Assembly: GCF_004330295.1 (NCBI RefSeq)
Contig: NZ_SJOJ01000009.1
Location: 62,001-126,000, forward strand
Source: Rahnella victoriana
GTDB taxonomy: Bacteria > Pseudomonadota > Gammaproteobacteria > Enterobacterales > Enterobacteriaceae
Direction of reading: 5' to 3'
DNA length: 64,000 nucleotides
The notes below the pieces were generated by a model. That model worked only from the letters and a program-made list of their open reading frames with translations. It was not told the DNA's origin and made no database searches. Made by a program: the position numbers and the translations under genes. Numbering within the stretch: the first letter of the stretch is position 1; every line of letters begins with the position of its first letter. Of this stretch, positions 28,735 through 37,884 are shown in pieces.

Positions 28735-30117
28735 TTACAAATCGTCGAGGATCGCCAGCGCATCGGCCAGTTTTTTCACGCCAAACACCTGCATACCGGC
28801 GGGCACTTTTTTCGGCACGTTAGCATGGGGCACAATCGCGCGTTTAAAGCCGTGTTTTGCGGCTTCGGTAATACGCTCCTGTCCGCTCGGCACCGGACGG
28901 ATTTCACCGGCCAGCCCGACCTCGCCGAAGACCACCAGATCCTGCGGCAGCGGACGGTCACGCAGGCTCGATACCAGCGACAGCAGCAGCGCCAGATCGG
29001 CACTGGTTTCCGTCACCTTCACGCCGCCCACCACGTTGACGAACACATCCTGATCGGCCATCTGCAGCCCCCCGTGGCGGTGCAATACGGCCAGCAGGAT
29101 CGCCAGACGGTTCTGTTCAAGACCCACCGCCACACGACGCGGATTGCCCATCATTGACTGATCGACCAGCGCCTGCACCTCAACCAGCAGCGGACGCGTC
29201 CCTTCCCACAGCACCATCACCGAACTGCCGGAGGTAATTTCATCGCCACGGCTGAGGAAAATCGCTGACGGGTTGCTGACTTCGCGCAGCCCTTGCTCGG
29301 TCATGGCAAATACGCCCAGCTCATTCACCGCACCAAAACGGTTTTTATGGCTGCGCAGTGTGCGGAAACGCGAGTCCGCATCGCCGTCGAGCAGCACAGA
29401 GCAGTCGATACAGTGTTCAAGCACTTTCGGACCGGCCAGCGAACCGTCTTTGGTCACATGCCCTACCATCACAATTGCCACGCCGCGCGTTTTAGCGAAA
29501 CGGGTAAGATAGGCCGCGGTTTCACGCACCTGTGCCACCGTACCCGGTGACGACTGGATATCCGCCATGTGCATCACCTGGATGGAGTCGATCACCATCA
29601 GCTTCGGCTGTTCTTTATCGGCAATGTCACAAATCTGTTCGATACTGGTTTCCGACAGCATGTTCATGTTGGCCGTCGGCAACCCCAGGCGGTGCGCGCG
29701 CATCGCCACCTGTTGCAGTGATTCTTCACCGGTGACGTACAGGGTTTTCATGTTCTCGCTGAGATGACACAGGATTTGCAGCAGCAACGTACTTTTCCCC
29801 GCACCGGGGTTACCGCCGATCAGGATCGCACTGCCCGGCACCACGCCACCGCCTAATACGCGGTCGAATTCTTTAAAACCGGTGCTGAAACGCGGCAGTT
29901 CATCGAGGCTGATGTCAGAAAGTTTCTGCACACGGCTGACGCCCGCATCACCGGCATAACCGGTCAGACGTTCGTTACGCGCCACGGTCGGCGAAGCGGC
30001 CAAACGGATTTCAGTAATGCTGTTCCAGGCCTGACAGGCACTGCACTGCCCTTGCCAGCGCGGATAATCTGCGCCACATTCATTACACACAAATGCACGT
30101 TTTGCTGCTTTTGCCAC
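28735..30117 (-). CDS. radA: DNA repair protein RadA
   Basis: This 460-residue RecA-like helicase promotes branch migration in recombination. It has a C4 zinc finger (C11, C14, C25, C28), Walker A GGNPGAGKST (101-110), the RadA-specific KNRFG motif (258-262) and a C-terminal Lon-like domain. It lies between serB and nadR in one operon. Confidence 0.96.
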   Translation of the reverse strand: MAKAAKRAFVCNECGADYPRWQGQCSACQAWNSITEIRLAASPTVARNERLTGYAGDAGVSRVQKLSDISLDELPRFSTGFKEFDRVLGGGVVPGSAILIGGNPGAGKSTLLLQILCHLSENMKTLYVTGEESLQQVAMRAHRLGLPTANMNMLSETSIEQICDIADKEQPKLMVIDSIQVMHMADIQSSPGTVAQVRETAAYLTRFAKTRGVAIVMVGHVTKDGSLAGPKVLEHCIDCSVLLDGDADSRFRTLRSHKNRFGAVNELGVFAMTEQGLREVSNPSAIFLSRGDEITSGSSVMVLWEGTRPLLVEVQALVDQSMMGNPRRVAVGLEQNRLAILLAVLHRHGGLQMADQDVFVNVVGGVKVTETSADLALLLSLVSSLRDRPLPQDLVVFGEVGLAGEIRPVPSGQERITEAAKHGFKRAIVPHANVPKKVPAGMQVFGVKKLADALAILDDL

Positions 30118-30146
30118 AACTTACCTCGATGATATTCAGAAGAAAT

Positions 30147-31115
30147 TTATAATGCCTGGCTACCGCTGAGAATACACAGCACGCCGAGTAAATCAGCATG
30201 GCGGATACAAATGGAAGCCTGCTCATACACTTTTGGCTTGGCGTGATAAGCAATACCCATGCCTGCCACCGCCATCATTTTCAGGTCATTGGCGCCATCG
30301 CCAATAGCCACGGTCTGTTCGTGGGAAATCCCCAGTTTTTCCGCCAGTTTCAGCAGGGTATCAGCTTTATATTGTGCATCCACAATCGGCCCGATCACCC
30401 GGCCGGTCAGTTTACCGTCACGGATTTCCAGCTCGTTCGCGGCCACATCCACCAGATTCAGCTGGTCACGCAAATATTCGGCGTAATAGGTGAAACCGCC
30501 GGACGCAATGGCCACGTGCCAGCCTGCTTCCTGCAAACGCTGAACCATCACGGTCAGCCCCGGCATCAGCGGCAGGGTTTCACGCACCTGCTGCAGAATG
30601 CTGGCATCCGCGTCTTTCAGGGTGGCGACGCGCTGACGCAGGCTGGCGGAGAAATCCAGCTCACCACGCATGGCGCGTTCCGTGACTTCCGCCACCTGCT
30701 CACCGACGCCGGCCAGTTTGGCAATTTCGTCGATGCATTCAATCTCAATCGCGGTAGAATCCATGTCCATCACCAGCAGACCCGGTGCGCGCAGATACGG
30801 CACTTTGCCCAGCTGAGCGACATCAAATTCAAAGGATTCGGCGAGAAGCTGCGCGTCAGCAGTGAGTGAACCGGCCAGACGCACCACCTGATAACCTTCG
30901 ACGGCCCAGGCACTGACAATCACCAGAGCGCGGCCTAAGCGGCGCTGGAACAGCGTAATGCGCGTTTTATCAAGTTTTCTGCCATACAAGAGCCAGCCGG
31001 TGTGTCCTGCCCGGTAATCCAGCGGCATGACTTCGTCACCGCTCAATGAAAGGGGAAGTCCCGGCCATTGATGGATCTCCGCAGGAAGATCGCAATAGGT
31101 CAGACTGTTTGGCAT
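30147..31115 (-). CDS. serB: Phosphoserine phosphatase
   Basis: The 322-residue HAD-family enzyme performs the last step of serine synthesis. The HAD motif DMDSTAIEIE places the nucleophile at D117 and acid/base at D119; motif III is near KLGISHEQTVAIGDGANDLKMM. The N-terminal about 100 residues form the extension typical of enterobacterial SerB. The length equals E. coli. It is divergent from smp, and an ERIC element lies in the shared upstream region. Confidence 0.97.
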   Translation of the reverse strand: MPNSLTYCDLPAEIHQWPGLPLSLSGDEVMPLDYRAGHTGWLLYGRKLDKTRITLFQRRLGRALVIVSAWAVEGYQVVRLAGSLTADAQLLAESFEFDVAQLGKVPYLRAPGLLVMDMDSTAIEIECIDEIAKLAGVGEQVAEVTERAMRGELDFSASLRQRVATLKDADASILQQVRETLPLMPGLTVMVQRLQEAGWHVAIASGGFTYYAEYLRDQLNLVDVAANELEIRDGKLTGRVIGPIVDAQYKADTLLKLAEKLGISHEQTVAIGDGANDLKMMAVAGMGIAYHAKPKVYEQASICIRHADLLGVLCILSGSQAL

Positions 31116-31162
31116 GATGGCTCCTGTAGGGCGTTATGGCATTAGAAAAACAAATATCACTA

Positions 31163-31289
31163 TTTACCCAAAATCATTCGAGTTGCATCAAGGCGGCAAC
31201 TGAATGAATCTCCGGGAGCTGACACAGGTCAGTGACCGGAGTGAATGAAGGCAGCCAACGCAGAGGCAGCTTGAAGGATGCAGGGTAAA
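31163..31289. repeat. ERIC element (127 bp)
   Basis: The sequence runs from TTTACCC to GGGTAAA, exactly 127 bases, the canonical ERIC length. The core ATGAATCTCCGGGAGCTGAC and CAGTGACCGGAGTGAATGA, then GGCAGCCAACGCAGAGGCAGC, align with the ERIC consensus. It lies in the serB/smp divergent promoter region. ERIC elements are non-autonomous, imperfect palindromes that can fold when transcribed. Confidence 0.9.
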
Positions 31290-31361
31290 ATGAGGCATCA
31301 AGCTACCTTATCGTGACGTCTTCTGGCAACATAAAGTCATCGAAAAACGCAAGGAAACAGA

Positions 31362-32150
31362 ATGGCTAAGGCCAAACTTAAATTTCGCCTGCATCGTGCC
31401 GCTATCGTACTGATAAGTCTGGCATTATTAGTCATCCTCATGCAAGGCGCATCCTATTTCAGTCTCGGACATCAGCTGGCACGTTCAACGCAGGTGGAAC
31501 AGCTTGCCCAGACGCTCGCCAGACAGGTGGCGTTTTCCCTCGCGCCGCTGATGGACAGCGACAATGATGGCGCTGATATCGCACAAATTTCCACTATTTT
31601 GAGTCAGCTTACCGATGGCAGTCGCATTCTCGACGCCAGCGTTTACCAGTCTGACGGCTCTCTGGTCGCGCACGCGGGCGAACAGGTGCCGGTACGGGAT
31701 CGTCTCTCGCTGGATGGTAAACGGGCGGGCAGCTATTTCAATCATCAGATTGTGGTGCCGATCGAAGATAAAAACGGCCCGAGCGGATTTTTACGTATCA
31801 CGCTGGACACGCACGTGCTGGCGACAGAATCCAAGCAGGTGGATAACACCACCAATCTGCTGCGTCTGATGATGCTCGCCGCGCTGGGCGTCGGTATTAT
31901 TCTGGCCCGCACGCTGTTGCAAGGCCGCCGTTCCCGCTGGCAGCAGTCGCCGTTCCTGCTGACCGCCAGCAAGCCGGTAAAAGAAGATGATGAGCAGGAA
32001 GAAGAACCGGATGAGTTCGGCCCGCCGCCGGTGCTGAACATCCCGGAACCGGAATCCGACGTAGTGCCCGCCAAACCTGCGACCGAAGCACAAACCAAAG
32101 AAGCGGCACAGGCCGCTTACCGCAGCCTGAAACGCAGCCGGCCGAAGTGA
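31362..32150 (+). CDS. ytjB: Membrane protein Smp/YtjB (AhpA)
   Basis: The 262-residue protein has an N-terminal membrane segment (AAIVLISLALLVILMQGASYFSL), a periplasmic-like domain (about 45-165) and a second hydrophobic segment (LRLMMLAALGVGIILARTLL), then a Pro/Glu-rich tail. It is the E. coli YtjB/Smp family, always divergent from serB; the function is not firmly known. The acidic Pro-rich C-terminus (EEEPDEFGPPPVLNIPEPE) is likely disordered. Confidence 0.85.
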   Translation: MAKAKLKFRLHRAAIVLISLALLVILMQGASYFSLGHQLARSTQVEQLAQTLARQVAFSLAPLMDSDNDGADIAQISTILSQLTDGSRILDASVYQSDGSLVAHAGEQVPVRDRLSLDGKRAGSYFNHQIVVPIEDKNGPSGFLRITLDTHVLATESKQVDNTTNLLRLMMLAALGVGIILARTLLQGRRSRWQQSPFLLTASKPVKEDDEQEEEPDEFGPPPVLNIPEPESDVVPAKPATEAQTKEAAQAAYRSLKRSRPK

Positions 32151-32188
32151 TTCAGGAAAACAGCTTAATCACCCTGGCTATGCATAGC

Positions 32189-32219
32189 AAAACGGGCACC
32201 CATCGGTGCCCGTTTTAGT
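32189..32219. terminator. Bidirectional terminator between ytjB and deoD
   Basis: AAAACGGGCACC (32189-32200), loop CATC, GGTGCCCGTTTT (32205-32216), a perfect 12-bp stem between convergent genes. Confidence 0.92.
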
Positions 32220-32239
32220 CTCTGCAATATCTGCAGAAT

Positions 32240-32959
32240 TTATTCTTTATCGCCCAGCAGAACGGATTCCAGCGCGATTTCAATCATGTCGTTGAAGGTC
32301 GTCTGACGTTCAGCGGCAGTGGTTTGCTCGTGCGTACGGATATGGTCGGAAACGGTACAGATGGTAAGTGCTTTTGCACCGAATTCTGCAGCCACGCCGT
32401 AAATACCGGCGGCTTCCATTTCCACACCCAGAATGCCGTATTTTTCCATTACGTCGAACATCTGCGGATCTGGCGTGTAGAACAGGTCAGCGGAGAAGAT
32501 GTTGCCTACGCGCGCGTTGATGCCTTTGGCTTTCGCCGCGTCAGCCGCGTTGCGTACCATGTCGTAATCAGCGATAGCCGCGTAATCGTGGTCTTTGAAA
32601 CGCATGCGGTTCACTTTGGAATCTGTGCAGGCACCCATGCCGATCACGATGTCGCGCAGTTTGATGTCTGCACGCACTGCGCCGCAAGAACCGACACGGA
32701 TGATTTTCTTCACGCCGAATTCAGTGATCAGTTCTTTGGCATAAATGGAGCAGGAAGGAATGCCCATGCCGTGACCCATCACAGAAATTTTACGGCCTTT
32801 GTAGGTGCCGGTGAAACCCAACATGCCACGCACGTCGTTCACCTGCTTCACATCCTGAAGGAACGTTTCTGCGATGTGCTTGGCGCGCAGCGGGTCGCCC
32901 GGCATCAGCACGACGTCAGCGAAGTCGCCCATTTCAGCATTAATGTGTGGAGTTGCCAT
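32240..32959 (-). CDS. deoD: Purine nucleoside phosphorylase DeoD
   Basis: This 239-residue hexameric low-molecular-mass PNP cleaves purine (deoxy)nucleosides to the base and (deoxy)ribose 1-phosphate. It has [26 protein letters not shown] and the active-site region [11 protein letters not shown] and VSDHIRT. The length equals E. coli. It is the last of the deo genes but is separated from deoB by a strong terminator-like hairpin, described as a finding. Confidence 0.97.
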   Translation of the reverse strand: MATPHINAEMGDFADVVLMPGDPLRAKHIAETFLQDVKQVNDVRGMLGFTGTYKGRKISVMGHGMGIPSCSIYAKELITEFGVKKIIRVGSCGAVRADIKLRDIVIGMGACTDSKVNRMRFKDHDYAAIADYDMVRNAADAAKAKGINARVGNIFSADLFYTPDPQMFDVMEKYGILGVEMEAAGIYGVAAEFGAKALTICTVSDHIRTHEQTTAAERQTTFNDMIEIALESVLLGDKE

Positions 32960-33004
32960 CTTCTTATTCCTTAATCAGCGAGGTGTCATATTCATTATAA
33001 AAAA

Positions 33005-33031
33005 CGCGGCCAGTATAAGAGACTGGCCGCG
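33005..33031 (-). terminator. Hairpin with T-tract between deoB and deoD
   Basis: CGCGGCCAGT (33005-33014) and ACTGGCCGCG (33022-33031) form a perfect 10-bp GC-rich stem, followed on the minus strand by TTTTTT. It lies after the deoB stop and before deoD. A TATAAT-like sequence (complement of 32994-32999) follows immediately. Confidence 0.8.
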
Positions 33032-33042
33032 TAAGAAAAGTA

Positions 33043-34266
33043 TCAGAGCATGGATTTGCCGTAATCCATCGGTGTCAGATCGAAGTATTTGGCGACGGTC
33101 TGTCCGATGTCCGCGAAGGTTTCGCGGTGGCCTAATGAACCCGGTTTGACTTTCGGGCCATAGATTAAGACCGGGATGTGCTCGCGGGTATGATCCGTGC
33201 CGCGCCAGGTCGGGTCGCAACCGTGGTCAGCGGTGAAGATAATGATGTCATCTTCTTTCACCAGCTCCAGCAATTCCGGCATGCGGCGGTCGAACAATTC
33301 CAGTGCGGCAGCGTAGCCCGGCACATCACGGCGGTGGCCGTAAGAGGAGTCGAAATCAACAAAGTTGGTGAAGACGATGGTCTTGTCACCGGCTTCTTTC
33401 ATCTCTTTGATGGTCGCGTCAAACAGCGCGTCCAGACCGGTGGCTTTCACTTTTTTGGTGATACCGACCTGCGCGTAGATATCGGCAATTTTACCGACAG
33501 ACACCACGTGGCCGTTTTTCTCATCAACCAGCTTTTTCAGGATGGTCGGAGCCGGTGGTTCCACCGCTAAATCGTGACGGTTACCGGTACGTTCGAAGTG
33601 ACCGGCTTTGTCGCCGATGAACGGACGGGCAATCACGCGGCCAATGTTGTAGCCGCCTTCGGTCAGTTCTTCACGGGCGATTTCGCACAGTTCATACAGG
33701 CGATCCAGCCCGAAGGTTTCTTCATGGCAGGCAATCTGGAAGACCGAGTCGGCAGAAGTGTAGAAAATCGGCTTGCCGGTTTTCATGTGCTCTTCGCCCA
33801 GATCATCCAGCACTACGGTACCGGAAGAGTGACAGTTGCCGAGATAACCCGGCAGATTGGCGCGCTCTACCAGTTTATCGAGCAGTTCCTGCGGGAAGCT
33901 GTTGGTGGTATCGCTGAAGTAACCCCAGTCAAACAGCACAGGCACACCGGCGATTTCCCAGTGGCCTGACGGGGTGTCTTTACCGGAAGACAGTTCACTG
34001 GCGTATGCATAGGCGCCGGTAATTTCGGCATTACCGTCCATGCCGTCAGGAATTTTACCGGTGGATCCTTCTGCGGCTTTCGCCAGCCCCAGACGGGTCA
34101 GGTTAGGCAGATTCAGAGGGCCCTGACGGCCTTTGTCCGCATCGCCACGCGCACAGGCAGCCGCGATATGACCCAGAGTGTCAGAACCGGCATCGCCGAA
34201 GCGCTCGGCATCTTCACTGGCACCGATACCGAATGAGTCTAACACCATGATAAATGTACGTTTCAT
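33043..34266 (-). CDS. deoB: Phosphopentomutase DeoB
   Basis: This 407-residue alkaline phosphatase-superfamily mutase interconverts (deoxy)ribose 1- and 5-phosphates. It starts [21 protein letters not shown] with the metal aspartate and has [23 protein letters not shown]. The start at 34266 gives the E. coli length; the upstream extension (50 residues) is unconserved. It lies between deoA and deoD. Confidence 0.96.
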   Translation of the reverse strand: MKRTFIMVLDSFGIGASEDAERFGDAGSDTLGHIAAACARGDADKGRQGPLNLPNLTRLGLAKAAEGSTGKIPDGMDGNAEITGAYAYASELSSGKDTPSGHWEIAGVPVLFDWGYFSDTTNSFPQELLDKLVERANLPGYLGNCHSSGTVVLDDLGEEHMKTGKPIFYTSADSVFQIACHEETFGLDRLYELCEIAREELTEGGYNIGRVIARPFIGDKAGHFERTGNRHDLAVEPPAPTILKKLVDEKNGHVVSVGKIADIYAQVGITKKVKATGLDALFDATIKEMKEAGDKTIVFTNFVDFDSSYGHRRDVPGYAAALELFDRRMPELLELVKEDDIIIFTADHGCDPTWRGTDHTREHIPVLIYGPKVKPGSLGHRETFADIGQTVAKYFDLTPMDYGKSML

Positions 34267-34354
34267 TTTGCTCTCCTGCGAATGGTTACGCATTGGGTCA
34301 CGCGGAACTGCCGCGCACCTGATCAATCTTAAATGGGGGCGATGTGGCCTGAAG

Positions 34355-35683
34355 TCAAGCGTTACCACCGATCCGGCGGTACACCACCGGTGTGCTTTCC
34401 GGCGCGTTGTCACTCAGAACAATGGCCGCACGCACTTCCTGCGCTGCCTGCTGCCAGGCCGCTTCACTGTTGGCGTGGATCATCGCCAGTGGCTGTCGGG
34501 TATCGACCTGCTGGCCCAGCTGCGCCATATGGGTCAGACCGACGCTGTAGTCGATGGCATCGCTGGCGCGGCGACGTCCGCCTCCCAGTGACACCACGGC
34601 CATGCCCAGCGCGCGGGTATCCATCGCGCTGACAATCCCGTTGCCTTCGGCATATACCGGTTTGCTCAGCGTCGCCCGTTGCAGGTAATTGTCGTAATTC
34701 TCGATGAAATCGGTCGGGCCTTTCTGCGCGGCAATCATGCGGCCAAACACTTCTGCGGCCCTGCCGTTATCCAGCACGGCCTGCAATTTGCTGCGGGCTT
34801 CTGCGTCATCTTTTGCCAGCCCACCTGACAGCAGCATTTCCACGCACAGCGCCATGGTGACTTCCAGCAGACGCGGATTGCGGTATTCGCCGGTCAGGAA
34901 GCGCACCGCTTCGCGCACTTCTACCGCATTACCGGCGCTGGATGCCAGCACCTGATTCATGTCGGTCAGCAGCGCCGTGGTTTTGCACCCCGCGCCGTTC
35001 GCCACATCAACAATCGCCTGCGCCAGATCTTCGGACAGCTGGTAGGTCGGCATAAACGCACCGGAACCCACTTTGACGTCCATCACCAGCGCATCCAGCC
35101 CTTCGGCCAGTTTTTTGGCGAGGATCGACGCCGTGATCAGCGGAATAGAATCGACAGTTGCGGTGATATCGCGGGTGGCATAGAAGCGTTTATCCGCCGG
35201 TGCCAGCGAGCTGGTCTGGCCGATAATTGCCACGCCGACATCCTGAATGATGCTGCGGAAACGGCTGTCATCCGGGAAAATGTCAAAACCCGGAATGGCT
35301 TCGAGTTTATCCAGCGTGCCGCCGGTATGACCGAGGCCACGGCCGGAAATCATCGGCACATAACCACCGCAGGCCGCCACCATCGGCCCCAGCATCAGGG
35401 ACGTCACGTCACCCACGCCGCCGGTCGAATGTTTGTCGACAATCGGACCATTCAGATTGAGCGATTTCCAGTCCAGGACGGTACCGGAATCACGCATTGC
35501 CATGGTCAGCGACACGCGCTCATTCATGGTCATGTCGTTGAAATAGATAGTCATTGCCAGCGCGGCAATTTGTCCTTCTGACACCTGACTGTCACGAATA
35601 CCGTTGATAAAGAAACGAATCTCTTCGTCGCTTAAAGGCTGACCGTCACGTTTTTTACGAATAATTTCTTGTGCGAGAAACAA
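34355..35683 (-). CDS. deoA: Thymidine phosphorylase DeoA
   Basis: The 442-residue dimeric enzyme cleaves thymidine to thymine and deoxyribose 1-phosphate. It carries the family signature [24 protein letters not shown] and [17 protein letters not shown]. coli DeoA has 440 residues. It is co-transcribed with deoC upstream (88-base gap) and deoB downstream. Confidence 0.97.
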   Translation of the reverse strand: MFLAQEIIRKKRDGQPLSDEEIRFFINGIRDSQVSEGQIAALAMTIYFNDMTMNERVSLTMAMRDSGTVLDWKSLNLNGPIVDKHSTGGVGDVTSLMLGPMVAACGGYVPMISGRGLGHTGGTLDKLEAIPGFDIFPDDSRFRSIIQDVGVAIIGQTSSLAPADKRFYATRDITATVDSIPLITASILAKKLAEGLDALVMDVKVGSGAFMPTYQLSEDLAQAIVDVANGAGCKTTALLTDMNQVLASSAGNAVEVREAVRFLTGEYRNPRLLEVTMALCVEMLLSGGLAKDDAEARSKLQAVLDNGRAAEVFGRMIAAQKGPTDFIENYDNYLQRATLSKPVYAEGNGIVSAMDTRALGMAVVSLGGGRRRASDAIDYSVGLTHMAQLGQQVDTRQPLAMIHANSEAAWQQAAQEVRAAIVLSDNAPESTPVVYRRIGGNA

Positions 35684-35771
35684 GGTATCCCCCTGCCTGA
35701 GCTGGATGCTAAATGTGGACGCGAATACCGGACGCCATAACGCAGCGCCGGTATCCGTATAACAACCGTGA

Positions 35772-36551
35772 TTAGTAGCTGCTGGTGGCTTTCTGGCCAG
35801 CGTGACCCAGCGTGGTCAGCAGGCTTGCCAGCAGGCTGGAGGCGCCGAAACGGAAGTGACGTGCGTCAGCCCATTCACGGCCCAGCAGGCGGTCAGCCAG
35901 CGCCAGATATTGCGCGGCATCTTCAGCAGTTTTTACGCCACCGGCCGGTTTGAAACCGACGGTTTTGCCCACGCCCATCTCAGCAATCACGCTCATCATC
36001 AGCTCTGCGCTGTGCAGCGTGGCGTTTTCAGGCACTTTGCCGGTAGAGGTTTTGATGAAATCAGCGCCAGCTTTAATGGCGATTTCGGAGGCTTTACGGA
36101 TCAGCGCATCCTGTTTCAGCTCACCGGTTTCGATGATCACTTTCAGCAGGACATTGGCAGCGGCACAGGCTTCTTTGCACTGTTTCACCATTTCAAAACC
36201 AATCTGCTCGTTACCGGCGATCAATGCGCGGTACGGGAAGACCACGTCCACTTCATCGGCACCGTAGGCGATCGCCGCGCGGGTTTCTGCCAGCGCGATC
36301 TCAAGATCGTCATTCCCGTGCGGGAAGTTGGTCACGGTCGCAATGCGGATGTCCGGCGTGCCTTGCTCGCGCAGGGTTTTGCGGGCAACAGGAATAAAAC
36401 GAGGATAAATACAGACAGCAGCGGTGTTACCTGCCGGGCTTTTCGCCTGGTGACAAAGCGCGATCACTTTTGCATCGGTGTCGTCTTCGTTCAGGGTGGT
36501 TAAATCCATCAGGTTCAGCGCACGTTGCGCTGCGGCGGTTAAATCGGTCAT
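35772..36551 (-). CDS. deoC: Deoxyribose-phosphate aldolase DeoC
   Basis: This 259-residue class I aldolase splits 2-deoxyribose 5-phosphate into acetaldehyde and glyceraldehyde 3-phosphate. The Schiff-base lysine is K167 in DFIKTSTGK. The start [18 protein letters not shown] (36551) gives the E. coli length. It is the first gene of deoCABD, preceded by a large control region with CRP-, CytR- and DeoR-like sites. Confidence 0.97.
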   Translation of the reverse strand: MTDLTAAAQRALNLMDLTTLNEDDTDAKVIALCHQAKSPAGNTAAVCIYPRFIPVARKTLREQGTPDIRIATVTNFPHGNDDLEIALAETRAAIAYGADEVDVVFPYRALIAGNEQIGFEMVKQCKEACAAANVLLKVIIETGELKQDALIRKASEIAIKAGADFIKTSTGKVPENATLHSAELMMSVIAEMGVGKTVGFKPAGGVKTAEDAAQYLALADRLLGREWADARHFRFGASSLLASLLTTLGHAGQKATSSY

Positions 36552-36762
36552 ATAACTCTCCAACAATTTTCAATTCCAGCGACCGGCCGGAACTGAGCAT
36601 ACAGTCATGAATTCGTTGCGGCGTTAGACGCCGGCAGGGGAATTCTGCACGTTGGCGAGCGGACTTGGTTCCTTGAAGATAGCGTGCGTAAGCGGCGTGT
36701 CATGGCTTACGTGGCAACTGAGATCCTTCTCACCGCGCTTTGACTGGCACAAGCCAGTTCGT

Positions 36763-36778
36763 TGTGACTATTTGAACA
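36763..36778 (-). promoter_or_regulatory. Candidate DeoR operator over the deo promoter -10
   Basis: TGTTCAAATAGTCACA (minus strand) matches the DeoR 16-mer TGTTAGAATTCTAACA at 11 positions and sits where the -10 should be relative to the proximal CRP site. Moderate support. Confidence 0.5.
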
Positions 36779-36796
36779 CGTCACATCAGGTTCCTG

Positions 36797-36812
36797 TGTG
36801 CAGTATTTCACA
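36797..36812 (-). promoter_or_regulatory. CRP site, promoter-proximal, deo operon
   Basis: TGTGCAGTATTTCACA matches TGTGA-N6-TCACA at 9 of 10 positions. Its centre is 52 bases from the second CRP-like site, close to the spacing in E. coli deoP2 (as I recall, -40.5 and -93.5). Confidence 0.7.
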
Positions 36813-36829
36813 CAAAATGAAAACCGCTT

Positions 36830-36839
36830 GCAACGTTGC
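36830..36839. promoter_or_regulatory. Candidate CytR box between the CRP sites
   Basis: The palindrome GCAACGTTGC contains two opposed GTTGC half-sites, the CytR motif, and lies between the two CRP-like sites, as at E. coli deoP2. Confidence 0.55.
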
Positions 36840-36848
36840 TTGGCGAAA

Positions 36849-36864
36849 TGAGATCTAAATCACA
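36849..36864 (-). promoter_or_regulatory. CRP-like site, promoter-distal, deo operon
   Basis: TGAGATCTAAATCACA carries a perfect TCACA half and a weaker TGAGA half. Centre-to-centre distance to the proximal site is 52 bases. Confidence 0.55.
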
Positions 36865-36977
36865 TTTCACTGCCGTTATGCTCAGTATTCGACCTTTATA
36901 TGAGTGTATACCCGAATCATGACAAACGGAGTCCGGGCGGCCACACGGCGATCACCGAACGGCGATCTTACGAGCAA

Positions 36978-36993
36978 TGTTATAATAATAACA
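36978..36993. promoter_or_regulatory. Candidate upstream DeoR operator
   Basis: TGTTATAATAATAACA matches the DeoR operator TGTTAGAATTCTAACA at 13 of 16 positions. It lies 215 bases upstream of the candidate operator at the promoter, a layout suited to looping by the oligomeric DeoR. Confidence 0.5.
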
Positions 36994-37098
36994 TTTTAAA
37001 GAGAACAGAAATCGCCACCTGTCAGATGTACAGCTGAAAAAGGCCATGAAAGATAAAAATAAATGTTATTTAAATCACAAAACCGGCTATCTGGGGAA

Positions 37099-37884
37099 TT
37101 AACGGACAGGAAGATCAAATACGCGGCGGGTATTATCGAGCAAGGCAGCGGCAATCTGTTCCGGCGTTTCGCTGCGCAGGCTGCACAGAACCTCGAACAC
37201 GCAGGCCGCACGCTCCGGGCGATTCGGCTGCCCCTGAAAGCCCTGCAACGGCATGTCCGGTGCATCGGTTTCCAGCAGTAAAGAAGAAAGGGGAAGTTCA
37301 GCCATCACATGACGGGTTTTCTGCGCGCGCTCATAGCTGATGGTGCCGCCCACACCTATCGCGAAGCCCAGTTTGATAAACGCCTGCGCCTGCGAAAGAC
37401 TGCCCGCAAAGCCGTGTACCACACCGGTCGCTGGTAATTTTGCCTGACGCAACATGGCCGCCAGCTGATCGTGACTGCGGCGGGAATGCAAGATCACCGG
37501 CAGCGCCTCGCGCTTTGCCAGCGCGAACTGCGCTTTCAGCAGCCGCTGTTGCTGCTCAAACTGTGGCTCTTCCCTGTACAAATCCAGCCCGATTTCTCCG
37601 ACCGCGATCAGGTTCCGGCTCCGCTGGCTGAGCAGCGAATCCAGTAACTCCAGACAACTGTCTTTGTGCTCTGCAATATAAAGAGGATGTAAGCCCAGCG
37701 CAGCGTGCAATGGCGGGAAGGTTTCTGCCAGCGAGAGAATGCCCTGAAAACGATCGGACGTGACCGCCGGAACAATAATCTGCCGCACGCCCGCCCCGGC
37801 GGCGAGACGCAGGCTTTCGGTTTCCGCACCGGTAAAGGGCGGAAAATCGAAATGACAGTGCGTATCGACGAAGGTATGACTCAC
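37099..37884 (-). CDS. yjjV: TatD-family metal-dependent hydrolase YjjV
   Basis: The 261-residue TIM-barrel hydrolase has the TatD signatures DTHCHFDFPPF, GLHPLYI, GEIGLDLYR, HSRRSHDQL, HGFAGS and LETDAPDMPL, giving the metal-binding His/Asp/Glu set. Family members are Mg-dependent DNases. The start codon overlaps the yjjU stop by ATGA, so the two genes are translationally coupled. Confidence 0.92.
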   Translation of the reverse strand: MSHTFVDTHCHFDFPPFTGAETESLRLAAGAGVRQIIVPAVTSDRFQGILSLAETFPPLHAALGLHPLYIAEHKDSCLELLDSLLSQRSRNLIAVGEIGLDLYREEPQFEQQQRLLKAQFALAKREALPVILHSRRSHDQLAAMLRQAKLPATGVVHGFAGSLSQAQAFIKLGFAIGVGGTISYERAQKTRHVMAELPLSSLLLETDAPDMPLQGFQGQPNRPERAACVFEVLCSLRSETPEQIAAALLDNTRRVFDLPVR

